A stretch of 5,364 nt of DNA from JBOGIF01 sp050742415 (GTDB lineage Bacteria > Actinomycetota > Acidimicrobiia > Acidimicrobiales > AC-14): the NCBI GenBank assembly GCA_050742415.1, contig JBOGIF010000007.1, forward strand, positions 1-5,364, given 5' to 3'. Shown piece by piece: positions 1 through 5,364 of the stretch. The position numbers were made by a program, and so were the translations under genes. Position 1 is the stretch's first letter. Each line of letters begins with the position of its first letter. Below the pieces are notes generated by a model. It made no database searches and was not told the DNA's origin. It was given only the letters and a program-made list of their open reading frames with translations.

Positions 1-86
1 GGCTTGAGCAGCCCGTAGTCGAAGATCGGCAGCTCCAGCCGGGCCGGCAGGTCGAGGGTCGGGACGGTCTCGAGGGCTTCGGGCAT
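1..86 (-). CDS. Partial unidentified protein, N-terminus only (possibly GGCT/AIG2-like)
   Basis: The first 28 codons of a minus-strand gene whose remainder lies beyond the left edge. The start is the ATG at 86-84. From that ATG inward, every codon but one (GAA) ends in G or C, as in the confirmed genes. Upstream in the same open frame (to an ATG at 173-171) the codons are mixed (TGT, AGT, CTT, ATT, CGA, CTA), so the longer reading is probably not coding. No strong Shine-Dalgarno sequence precedes the ATG. The visible peptide begins MPEALETVP and ends LPIFDYGLLK. The segment PIFDYGLLKP (last residue inferred from an incomplete codon) resembles the first strand and loop of gamma-glutamylcyclotransferase/AIG2-like proteins (hydrophobic-F-x-Y-G-x-L-x-P). 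That is a short match and only a hint. The gene diverges from nurA, so the two may share control from the 96-base gap. Confidence 0.5.
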   Translation of the reverse strand, partial: MPEALETVPTLDLPARLELPIFDYGLLK

Positions 87-147
87 CCGGCCGAAGCCTA
101 GAACCGCCAACCCGACCAGTCGGCGCCGGCTGGACCGAATCACAAGC

Positions 148-176
148 TTGTAACTGTCACACCGCCTGGTCATGCT
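148..176 (+). promoter_or_regulatory. Weak candidate promoter for the nurA operon
   Basis: A TTGTAA hexamer at 148-153 (four matches to TTGACA) lies 17 bases before CATGCT at 171-176 (three matches to TATAAT, including the second A and last T). Transcription starting about seven bases after the -10 would begin at or next to the A of the nurA ATG at 183. That would give a leaderless mRNA, a common arrangement in actinobacteria. The hexamers are weak, and the call rests on spacing and position as much as on sequence. Confidence 0.25.
149..161. promoter_or_regulatory. Imperfect 13-base dyad, candidate operator
   Basis: The sequence TGTAACTGTCACA is a near-palindrome: arms TGTaAC and GTcACA around a central T, with one mismatched pair. 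It sits in the only intergenic stretch of the window, between two divergent genes and just upstream of the nurA start, where a repressor or activator site would be expected. It does not match the GAAC-N4-GTTC form of the actinobacterial LexA box. A 13-base imperfect dyad can occur by chance, so the regulatory role is inferred from position only. Confidence 0.25.
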
Positions 177-182
177 GGAGAG

Positions 183-1175
183 ATGGCCTCGCCGACCCTC
201 CGGGCTGCCGCCGACCGGCTGGCCGTGTTGCTATCCGGCGGCGGTCCGGCGGGTCTCGTCGACCCCACGGGCAGTGATCTGCAGTTCGTAGGCGAGATCG
301 AGCCGCGGGAGCTGGCGGTCTCCGGCGCATCGCCGCCCGAAGTGTGGGCGGTCGACGGCGGCCAGGCCCTGGTGGCCGACGCCCGCTGCCTCGAGCTGGT
401 GGTGACTCGCGCCGCGAGGGTGCGCTTCCGGGGAGGCACCTGCGACCTCGAGGATGAAGGCGAGCTGCGGGCTTCTTTGCTGGGCGGTTCGGAGAACAGA
501 ATCGTGGCCGCCGGCCTCGGGCTCGGCGTGGCGCCGGACTGCGCCGTCGACGTGAACCTGCTGCGTGACCACGATGAATGGCAGGCCGTGGCTCGGTGCG
601 TGGAGGAGGCAGCCGGGGGCGCCATCGTCCTGGTCGACGGCGACCTCCAGCCCGACTGGCGCATCCCGTCGTCGTGGCTGGCCCGGCTCCTGGCCCGCGC
701 TGCCGAGCGCGAGGTGGGACTGGCCGGCGTGGTGAAGCGGTCGTCGCTCTCGCGCTCCGGCGCGCCGCTCGTGGGCCAGCTGGAAGGCGAGGCCGAGGCC
801 GCGCTGGGGCCCAGGGCGCGGTGGTGGGCGCCGGTTGCCCACACGCGCGCCGACGTGGTGGCCGGCGGAGCGCCGGGGCTACAGGTGATCGTCGCCCGCC
901 TTGATCCCGACGCCAGGTTCGCCTTTCGGATCGACCTGCCGGCGTGGGCCGACGCTGAGACGACGCTCGCGGCGTTGGCCCGGGTGTCGGACGATGCCGG
1001 GTTCCCGGGCTACCCGTACCCGCTCTCGGTCGCCGACCGGTTGGCCGGTTGCTCCGGCGAGGTCCGCCACGAGGCCCGCTACGAGCTCGAGGACCACCTG
1101 GAGCGGGCCGCGCTCCCGCTGGCGGTTCGGGAGCGGGCCTTCGCCGACCGTCACGACCTGATGGAGCGGGTGTGA
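183..1175 (+). CDS. nurA: NurA-family DNA end-processing nuclease
   Basis: A 330-residue protein of the NurA family, nucleases with an RNase H-like fold that act with the HerA translocase to degrade DNA from double-strand ends. Family features run in order. AVDGG (56-60) is the first strand with the metal-binding Asp58. IVLVDGDL (148-155) is the second acidic strand with Asp152 and Asp154. LAGVVKRS (180-187) is the typical strand carrying a conserved Lys. FRIDLP (248-253) and GYPYPLSVADRLA (276-288) form the C-terminal family signature. There is no signal peptide or membrane segment, so it is cytoplasmic. ATG 183 is the first usable start in frame. The purine-rich GGAGAG directly abuts it, which is too close for normal Shine-Dalgarno pairing, so the message may be leaderless. 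The stop overlaps the herA start, and this pairing strongly supports the name. Codon bias matches the rest of the operon. Confidence 0.88.
   Translation: MASPTLRAAADRLAVLLSGGGPAGLVDPTGSDLQFVGEIEPRELAVSGASPPEVWAVDGGQALVADARCLELVVTRAARVRFRGGTCDLEDEGELRASLLGGSENRIVAAGLGLGVAPDCAVDVNLLRDHDEWQAVARCVEEAAGGAIVLVDGDLQPDWRIPSSWLARLLARAAEREVGLAGVVKRSSLSRSGAPLVGQLEGEAEAALGPRARWWAPVAHTRADVVAGGAPGLQVIVARLDPDARFAFRIDLPAWADAETTLAALARVSDDAGFPGYPYPLSVADRLAGCSGEVRHEARYELEDHLERAALPLAVRERAFADRHDLMERV
1163..1175 (+). promoter_or_regulatory. RBS and GTGA overlap that fix the herA start
   Basis: GGAG at 1163-1166 lies five bases before a GTG at 1172-1174. That GTG shares bases with the nurA stop TGA (1173-1175), forming GTGA. 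This is the usual layout for translational coupling and is the main reason for placing the herA start here rather than at the in-frame TTG at 1049, deep inside nurA. Confidence 0.7.
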
Positions 1176-2815
1176 CAGCCTCCACCTCTGGCAGCCGGGG
1201 CCGCTTGTTCGGCAAGAACGTGCTCGAAGGGATGTTCCGGGCTGGCCCCGAGGAGGACCTGTTCCTGGGAGAGCTCCTGGTGGCAATCGACGAGGGAACG
1301 GGCCGCCGCTACCTGTTCCGGGTGGTCGACGTCACCTACGGCACCGAGCACCGCGAGCTGGGTTGGGCCGAGCGGGTGGCAGGCACGCTCCTTGCCGACG
1401 ACGGTCGGGGCGAGCCGGGTGCCCATCGGCTCTACGACGAGGGTCGCCGCACGTACCGGGTGGCCGCCTGCCGCTGCCTCGGCTACCTCACTCCGGACGG
1501 GCTCGAGTTCCGCAAGCCCAAGAGCCTCCCGACCCAGTTCTCCCGGGTCGTGGCGCCCGAGCCGGCCGACTTCGCCTTCTTGCGCACGCGCATGGGCGAC
1601 CTGCCGCTCGGCCAGCTGCGCAGCGGCGAGACGGTCGTCGACTTCGAGGTCGGCATACCCGGCGCCAGCCTGGCGAGCCACGTGGGCGTCTTCGCCACCA
1701 CCGGCATGGGCAAGTCGAACCTCATGAAGGTGCTGGCTGGCGGCGTGATGCGGGCGGCAGGCCGTTACGGCATGCTTCTCGTCGACCCCCACGGCGAGTA
1801 CCGCGCCGAGCTGGCCCGGCACCCGTGGGCCGCCGAGCGCCTCCGCACCTACGCGGCGCGGTCGCTGCCCAACACGTCGTCGCTGCGGGTGGGGCTGGGG
1901 GAGCTGACCGTCGACGACCTCCGGACCGCCTACGAGTGGAGCCGGCCCCAGGAGGAGGCTCTGTTCGAGCTGGAGCGCCACTACTCACGCTCGGCGGGCT
2001 CGGGTTCCGGGTCGGGCTCGGGTTCCGGGTCGGGTTCCGGTTCCGGGCCCGGCGGGGAAGGCCTGTCGTGGCTGCTGGAGCTGTCCCGGCTCGAGGACCT
2101 GGCCGGCTTCCGCGACGTGGAGCTCAACGGCCGGGTGGCGCTCAGCACCCTCCAGGTGGTGCACCGTCGGGCCCGTCGCATCGTCACCCTGCCGTGCGTG
2201 GCGGCCGACGCCCACGTGTCGGTGGGCGCAGCAGTGGTGCGGGACCTGCGGGAGGGCAAGGTCGTGCTCATCGATGTGAGCGGCCTGGGCTCCACCGAGG
2301 AGGTGCTGGTGGCCTCCTTCCTCACCCGTCGCGTGCTCGACGAATGGTCGGCCGCCTACCTCGACGACCCCGAGGCCCACGAGCGGATGCCGGTCGTCGC
2401 CGTGGTGCTGGAGGAGGCTCAGCGGGTGCTGTCGGCGAGCAAGGACCGCGAGTCCAATGTGTTCCCTCGGGTGGCCCGAGAAGGCCGCAAGTTCAAGGTC
2501 GGCCTCTGCGCCGTCACCCAGCAGCCCAAGCTCCTCGACGGCGAGCTGCTCAGCCAGTTCAACACCTTCTTCATCCTCGGGCTGGCCGACGAGAAGGACC
2601 GCAACATCCTTCGCTCCTCGTCGAAGCAGGACATCTCCGCCCTCGGCCCTGAGATCCAGACCCTGATGCCGGGGGAGTGCCTGGTGGCCAACCTGGAGGC
2701 GCCCTTCGCGGTGCCGGCCAAGGTTCACCTCTACGCCTCCGTGGTCCGGGACTGCCCGCCTCCTCCCGCGCCGCGCCCGGTGCTGGCCGCCAACGTGTCG
2801 GCGCTGGTGGACTGA
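1172..2815 (+). CDS. herA: HerA-family hexameric DNA translocase/helicase ATPase
   Basis: A 547-residue FtsK/HerA-superfamily ATPase that forms a hexameric ring, pumps double-stranded DNA and feeds it to NurA. Residues about 10-165 fit the N-terminal HAS barrel, including VDVTYGTEHRELGWAE at 52-67. The RecA-like motor follows: Walker A ATTGMGKS (175-182, Lys181); the HerA signature LLVDPHGEY (202-210); strand VVLIDVSG (364-371); Walker B VVAVVLEEAQ (408-417, Glu414-Glu415); AREGRKF (435-441), a likely arginine-finger region; and the sensor-like VTQQP (448-452) before FNTFFILGLADEKDRNIL. The Walker B ends in Gln417, where EEAH is common in the family. Residues 276-291 are a pure (GS)8 tract followed by GPGG, lying in the helical insertion between Walker A and Walker B. 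It overlaps nurA by four bases and is followed 19 bases later by the mre11/sbcD gene. Motifs and neighbours make the identification strong. Whether it acts in repair or defence is not decided by the sequence. Confidence 0.92.
   Translation: MTASTSGSRGRLFGKNVLEGMFRAGPEEDLFLGELLVAIDEGTGRRYLFRVVDVTYGTEHRELGWAERVAGTLLADDGRGEPGAHRLYDEGRRTYRVAACRCLGYLTPDGLEFRKPKSLPTQFSRVVAPEPADFAFLRTRMGDLPLGQLRSGETVVDFEVGIPGASLASHVGVFATTGMGKSNLMKVLAGGVMRAAGRYGMLLVDPHGEYRAELARHPWAAERLRTYAARSLPNTSSLRVGLGELTVDDLRTAYEWSRPQEEALFELERHYSRSAGSGSGSGSGSGSGSGSGPGGEGLSWLLELSRLEDLAGFRDVELNGRVALSTLQVVHRRARRIVTLPCVAADAHVSVGAAVVRDLREGKVVLIDVSGLGSTEEVLVASFLTRRVLDEWSAAYLDDPEAHERMPVVAVVLEEAQRVLSASKDRESNVFPRVAREGRKFKVGLCAVTQQPKLLDGELLSQFNTFFILGLADEKDRNILRSSSKQDISALGPEIQTLMPGECLVANLEAPFAVPAKVHLYASVVRDCPPPPAPRPVLAANVSALVD
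1997..2056 (+). repeat. In-frame tandem repeat encoding a Gly-Ser tract in herA
   Basis: Two exact copies of the 18-mer GGCTCGGGTTCCGGGTCG lie head to tail (1997-2014 and 2015-2032). They are followed by two GGTTCC units (2033-2044) and a degenerate GGGCCCGGCGGG. The product is eight Gly-Ser pairs and then Gly-Pro-Gly-Gly, residues 276-295 of HerA. The basic unit is six bases, so gain or loss of units keeps the reading frame. Exact identity of the 18-mers suggests recent duplication by slippage. Confidence 0.9.
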
Positions 2816-2838
2816 TGCAGTTGGGGACCAGCCGGTGA
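2815..2838 (+). other. Possible 7-codon coupling ORF between herA and mre11/sbcD
   Basis: An ATG at 2815-2817 overlaps the last base of the herA stop (TGATG) and opens a short frame, MQLGTSR, ending at a TGA (2836-2838). That TGA overlaps the GTG start of the next gene as GTGA. The 19-base gap would thus be spanned by ribosomes that reinitiate twice. The overlaps are plain in the sequence, but a frame this short may be chance, and the peptide itself is unlikely to have a function. Confidence 0.25.
2823..2827 (+). promoter_or_regulatory. RBS for the mre11/sbcD gene
   Basis: GGGGA lies seven bases before the GTG at 2835. It is a moderate Shine-Dalgarno match at good spacing. It supports GTG 2835, which also places the first metal-binding Asp at residue 8, where Mre11 proteins have it. 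Confidence 0.55.
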
Positions 2839-3953
2839 AGGTCGCAGCCCTGGGCGACGCCCACCTCGGGCGGTCGTACTACTCGTTCACCACCCCCGAA
2901 GGCGTGAACCAGCGCGAGCGCGATTTCGAGATCTCCTTCGAGGCGGCCGTCGACCTCGCCCTGGCGCAACAGCCCGACCTGATGGTCTGGCTGGGCGACA
3001 TCTTCGACCACCCCCGGCCCACCTACCGCTCCTACCGAGTGGCCCAGCGGGCGCTCGCCCGCATTCGCGAACACGGCGTGCCCATCGCCATCATCTCCGG
3101 CAACCACGACACGCCGCGCCTGCCGGGTACCGGTAGCCCGTACTCGGCGCTGGCCGACACCTTCCCCGACGTGCGATTCGCCCACCGGCTGGCCTACGAG
3201 CGCTTCGACTTCCCCGGCCTGGTCGTGCACGCCGTGCCGCAGATGCTCACCGTGGAGGCCACCCTCGAGGCGCTGGCCGAGGCCGACGCCGAGCGCAGCG
3301 GCGACCGGACGAACCTGCTGCTCACCCACCCCCGGGTGCCCCAGGTAGAACCGGGTCATGCCGACATCAACGAGATCGAGGTAGACGCCGGCCTGCTCAG
3401 GTCCGACCTGGTGCTGCTGGGGCACTACCACTTCCACACCCGCGTGGCCGAGGGCATCTGGTACGCCGGCTCCACCGACACCTTCTCTTTCGCCGACAAC
3501 CCGGAGCTGGCCAAGGGCGTGGTCGTGCTCGACACCGACACGGGGGAGTGCCGCCACGTGCCCCTCGAAGGCCAGCGCCCGCTGGTCACCCTGGACGCGG
3601 TTCAGGCGCTCGGCCTGTCTCCCGCCGAGGTGGAAGCCCAGGTGCTGGAGCGGGCCGCCTCGGTGGCGGCCGGGTCGGTGAGCCGTCTCTATCTGGAGGG
3701 CGTGTCGCCGGAGGCCTACCGGCTGCTCGACCGGGAGGCGGTGCGGGACGCGTCGGCGGCCGCCCTGCTGCTCAAGATCGAGCCCGATCTCGCGCGAACC
3801 GACTCCAAGGTGGAGCTGCCCGAGCTGGCGTCCCTGCCCGCCCAATGGTCCGACTACGTCGCCGGGCAGGACCTGGTGGGGTTCGACCGTGACCGCATCC
3901 GCCGGCTCGGGGACGACTACCTGTCCCGGTCGGTGGAGGAGGCGGCGGGCTGA
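2835..3953 (+). CDS. sbcD: Mre11/SbcD-family DNA repair exonuclease
   Basis: A 372-residue calcineurin-like metallophosphoesterase of the Mre11/SbcD family. With Rad50/SbcC it forms the complex that senses and trims DNA ends, removing hairpins and bound proteins. All five phosphoesterase motifs are present: GDAHLGR (7-13; Asp8, His10), WLGDIFDH (52-59; Asp55), SGNHD (88-92; Asn90, His91), LLTHP (162-166; His165) and GHYHFH (196-201; His197, His199). These give the full two-metal site and the catalytic His, so the enzyme should be active. The capping domain follows, to about residue 250. The last 120 or so residues contain a Leu/Glu/Arg-rich segment and end in RIRRLGDDYLSRSVEEA, a plausible Rad50-binding helical tail. 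Length is close to archaeal Mre11 and bacterial SbcD. The start is GTG 2835. The stop overlaps the ATG of the Rad50-like gene by one base, as expected for a stoichiometric complex. Confidence 0.93.
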   Translation: MKVAALGDAHLGRSYYSFTTPEGVNQRERDFEISFEAAVDLALAQQPDLMVWLGDIFDHPRPTYRSYRVAQRALARIREHGVPIAIISGNHDTPRLPGTGSPYSALADTFPDVRFAHRLAYERFDFPGLVVHAVPQMLTVEATLEALAEADAERSGDRTNLLLTHPRVPQVEPGHADINEIEVDAGLLRSDLVLLGHYHFHTRVAEGIWYAGSTDTFSFADNPELAKGVVVLDTDTGECRHVPLEGQRPLVTLDAVQALGLSPAEVEAQVLERAASVAAGSVSRLYLEGVSPEAYRLLDREAVRDASAAALLLKIEPDLARTDSKVELPELASLPAQWSDYVAGQDLVGFDRDRIRRLGDDYLSRSVEEAAG

Positions 3954-3955
3954 TG
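3935..3955 (+). promoter_or_regulatory. RBS and TGATG overlap at the rad50/sbcC start
   Basis: GGAGGAGG at 3935-3942, inside the last codons of the upstream gene, lies ten bases before the ATG at 3953. That ATG shares its A with the preceding stop (TGATG). This is the strongest Shine-Dalgarno sequence in the window and supports coupled synthesis of the two subunits. Confidence 0.7.
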
Positions 3956-5364
3956 CGCCTCACCAGGATCTACCTGCGGAACTACCGGGTCTACGAGGAG
4001 CCGATGGAGCTCGAGCTGCCGCCCGGCCTGGTGGGCGTGTACGGGCTCAATGGCGCTGGCAAGAGCTCGCTGATCGAGTCGATCCGCTTCGCCCTCTACG
4101 GCCGGGCCCGCACGTCGCTCGACGAGGTCCGCACCTCGGGGGTCAACGGCGACTGCATCGCCGAGGTCGGCTTCGAGCACGAGGGGCACCTCTACGCCGT
4201 GCGCCGCACCATCACCGGCGCCGGCTCCACGGTCCGGGCCCAAGGGTTCGCCGACGGCCTCCAGGTCGCCGAGGGCGTGCGCGACACGACCCGCTACGTC
4301 CACTCCGTTCTCGGCATGGACGACGCTGCCTTCCGCGCTTCGGTGTTCGCCGAGCAGAAGCAGCTGGCTGCGTTCAGCGAGCAGGCGCCGGCCGACCGGC
4401 GACGCCTGGTCCTACAGCTCCTCGGCATCACCCCGCTCGACGGCGCCCGCGACAGCGCCCGGCGCGACGCCCGCTCGATCACCTCCCAGTTCGAACGGCT
4501 GCGCACCGTCCTGCCCGACCTGGATGCCGTCCGGGCGGCGGTCGCCGAGGCGCAGGTGGCGGTGTCGCTGGCAGAGGAGCGGGCCGACGCCGACAAGGCG
4601 GCGGCCGAGACGGCGGCACTGGCACTGGAGGCCGCCGCGGCCCGTTGCGAGATGCTCGACGGGCTGCGCCAGGAGCACGACCGCCTCGCGACCGAATGTC
4701 GGGTGGTGGAGGCCGAGCGGGACCGGGCGGCGGAGGGATCGGCCCGGCTGGCGGCGGAGGTGGCCGATCTCGATTTCGCGGTCGAGCGCCTCGCCCGGCT
4801 GGCTCCGCTGGCCGAGGGTTGGAAGGAGGTGGAAGCCCGCCTTCGGGTGGTGGAGTCCGTCGCCGCCGCCCAGGCCGCGCTCACCGCTCTGCCCGCAGCG
4901 GTTGCCGTCGAGCATCCGGACGAGGCCGGCTGGGAGGCCGCTCAGGCGCGGGCCGCCGACGCCAAGGCCAACCTGGCGGCGGTGTCGGCTCGTCTCGACG
5001 CGGCACGGGGCGACCGCGACCGCGCCCGGGTCGCGGTCGAGAGGTCGTCGCGTCTCGACGGTGCCGCCGACTGCCCTCTGTGCGGGCAAGCGCTGGGGGA
5101 GTCGTTCGCTGCCGTGCAGTCGCACCGGGCGGCGGAGCTGTCCGCCGTCGAGGGCCAGCTGCTCGACCTGGAGCTCGACCAGCGACGTGCCGCCAAGGCG
5201 GCCACCGCCACGGCCGAGCGCTCGCTGGTCCTCGGCCGCGAGCTCAAGGCCGCCCACGCGGCGTGGGCCGACAACGAGCGGCTGGTCGCCCGGCGCTTCG
5301 ACGCCGAGCAGGCGTTGGCGCAAGCCCAGGGCGCCCTGGGCCGTCCGCTCCGAGAGGGCGAGCG
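3953..5364 (+). CDS. sbcC: Rad50/SbcC-family SMC-like ATPase, N-terminal part (runs off window)
   Basis: The reading frame is open from ATG 3953 to the right edge, giving 470 complete codons of an unfinished gene. The start MRLTRIYLRNYRVYEE is the typical first strand of Rad50/SbcC. Walker A GLNGAGKS spans 31-38 (Lys37, Ser38), followed by LIESIRFALYGRART. The Q-loop region is VFAEQKQL (131-138, Gln135). From about residue 165 the chain is rich in Ala, Glu, Arg and Leu with few prolines or glycines, consistent with an ascending coiled coil. DCPLCGQAL (373-381) carries the CxxC zinc hook (Cys374, Cys377) through which two Rad50 molecules dimerise. After it the helical pattern resumes as the returning arm. 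The C-terminal ABC lobe (signature motif, Walker B) is outside the window. A hook at residue 374 predicts a complete protein of roughly 750-800 residues, with short arms for this family. ATP binding by this subunit controls the Mre11-type nuclease encoded upstream. Confidence 0.93.
   Translation, partial: MRLTRIYLRNYRVYEEPMELELPPGLVGVYGLNGAGKSSLIESIRFALYGRARTSLDEVRTSGVNGDCIAEVGFEHEGHLYAVRRTITGAGSTVRAQGFADGLQVAEGVRDTTRYVHSVLGMDDAAFRASVFAEQKQLAAFSEQAPADRRRLVLQLLGITPLDGARDSARRDARSITSQFERLRTVLPDLDAVRAAVAEAQVAVSLAEERADADKAAAETAALALEAAAARCEMLDGLRQEHDRLATECRVVEAERDRAAEGSARLAAEVADLDFAVERLARLAPLAEGWKEVEARLRVVESVAAAQAALTALPAAVAVEHPDEAGWEAAQARAADAKANLAAVSARLDAARGDRDRARVAVERSSRLDGAADCPLCGQALGESFAAVQSHRAAELSAVEGQLLDLELDQRRAAKAATATAERSLVLGRELKAAHAAWADNERLVARRFDAEQALAQAQGALGRPLREGE

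Noticed and set aside
3..110. Plus-strand open frame from the left edge to TAG 108-110, as a possible end of an upstream gene
   Set aside because: About 72% of its codons end in G or C, against nearly all in the minus-strand frame over 1-86. It also shows no recognisable motif.
84..173. Longer version of the left-edge minus-strand gene starting at ATG 173-171
   Set aside because: The extra 29 codons have many A/T third positions, unlike the rest of that gene and the operon. They would leave only nine bases for two divergent promoters.
1049..1171. Upstream TTG start that would lengthen HerA by 41 residues
   Set aside because: The extension lies inside nurA and reads as Arg/Gly/Pro-rich shadow sequence. 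The GTG at 1172 has a good RBS and a stop-start overlap.
157..1215. 352-codon Pro/Arg-rich open frame on the minus strand across nurA
   Set aside because: Its composition is dominated by Arg, Pro and Gly, with no motif. The plus-strand frame encodes a clear NurA protein.
1363..2652. 429-codon plus-strand frame inside herA
   Set aside because: It is an Arg/Pro/Gly-rich frame offset from herA, with no domain features; herA motifs span the whole region.
3121..3141. GC-rich inverted sequence around CGGGTACCGGTAGCCCG
   Set aside because: It lies inside mre11/sbcD coding for a Pro-Gly-Thr-Gly-Ser-Pro turn. It has no U-tract and no position consistent with a terminator.
2571..3845. 424-codon open frame on the minus strand
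   Set aside because: It lies antisense to the end of herA and nearly all of mre11/sbcD, both of which have complete family motifs. Its translation shows no recognisable domain and is biased in the way expected of a complementary frame in GC-rich coding DNA.
4412..5323. 303-codon open frame on the minus strand, with overlapping frames at 4294-4884 and 4942-5274
   Set aside because: They mirror the Rad50/SbcC coding frame. Their Arg/Gly/Ser-rich, low-complexity translations are typical of GC-rich shadows.

Overview
The window is very GC-rich and almost fully coding. Genuine codons end in G or C nearly everywhere, and the genes use GTG starts and overlap at their ends. This fits a high-GC bacterium, most likely an actinobacterium; an Acidimicrobiia-like lineage is a guess that the sequence alone cannot settle. 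There are no mobile-element genes, tRNA or rRNA genes, or CRISPR repeats.

Layout: bases 1-86 hold the first 28 codons of a gene on the minus strand that runs off the left edge. A 96-base divergent intergenic region (87-182) follows, with an imperfect 13-base dyad and a weak promoter-like pair. From 183 to the right edge, four plus-strand genes form one compact operon: nurA (183-1175), herA (1172-2815), an mre11/sbcD-type nuclease gene (2835-3953) and a rad50/sbcC-type ATPase gene (3953 to the edge, incomplete). Junctions are a 4-base GTGA overlap, a 19-base gap bridged by a possible 7-codon ORF, and a 1-base TGATG overlap. The four proteins are therefore probably made together through translational coupling.

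How they fit together: NurA is a nuclease that works with the hexameric HerA DNA translocase. Mre11 is a Mn-dependent nuclease regulated by the Rad50 ABC-type ATPase with its coiled coil and zinc hook. In archaea these four proteins form the DNA double-strand-break end-resection set and are often encoded together. Here the same set is found in what looks like a bacterial chromosome, with all visible catalytic motifs intact. The likely role is processing of DNA ends in repair. Defence against foreign DNA is a reasonable alternative, because HerA-NurA-type pairs also occur in bacterial antiphage loci.

The oddest single element is a pure Gly-Ser tract of eight GS pairs in HerA. It is encoded by two exact 18-base tandem copies plus a degenerate tail and looks like a recently expanded, slippage-prone linker.
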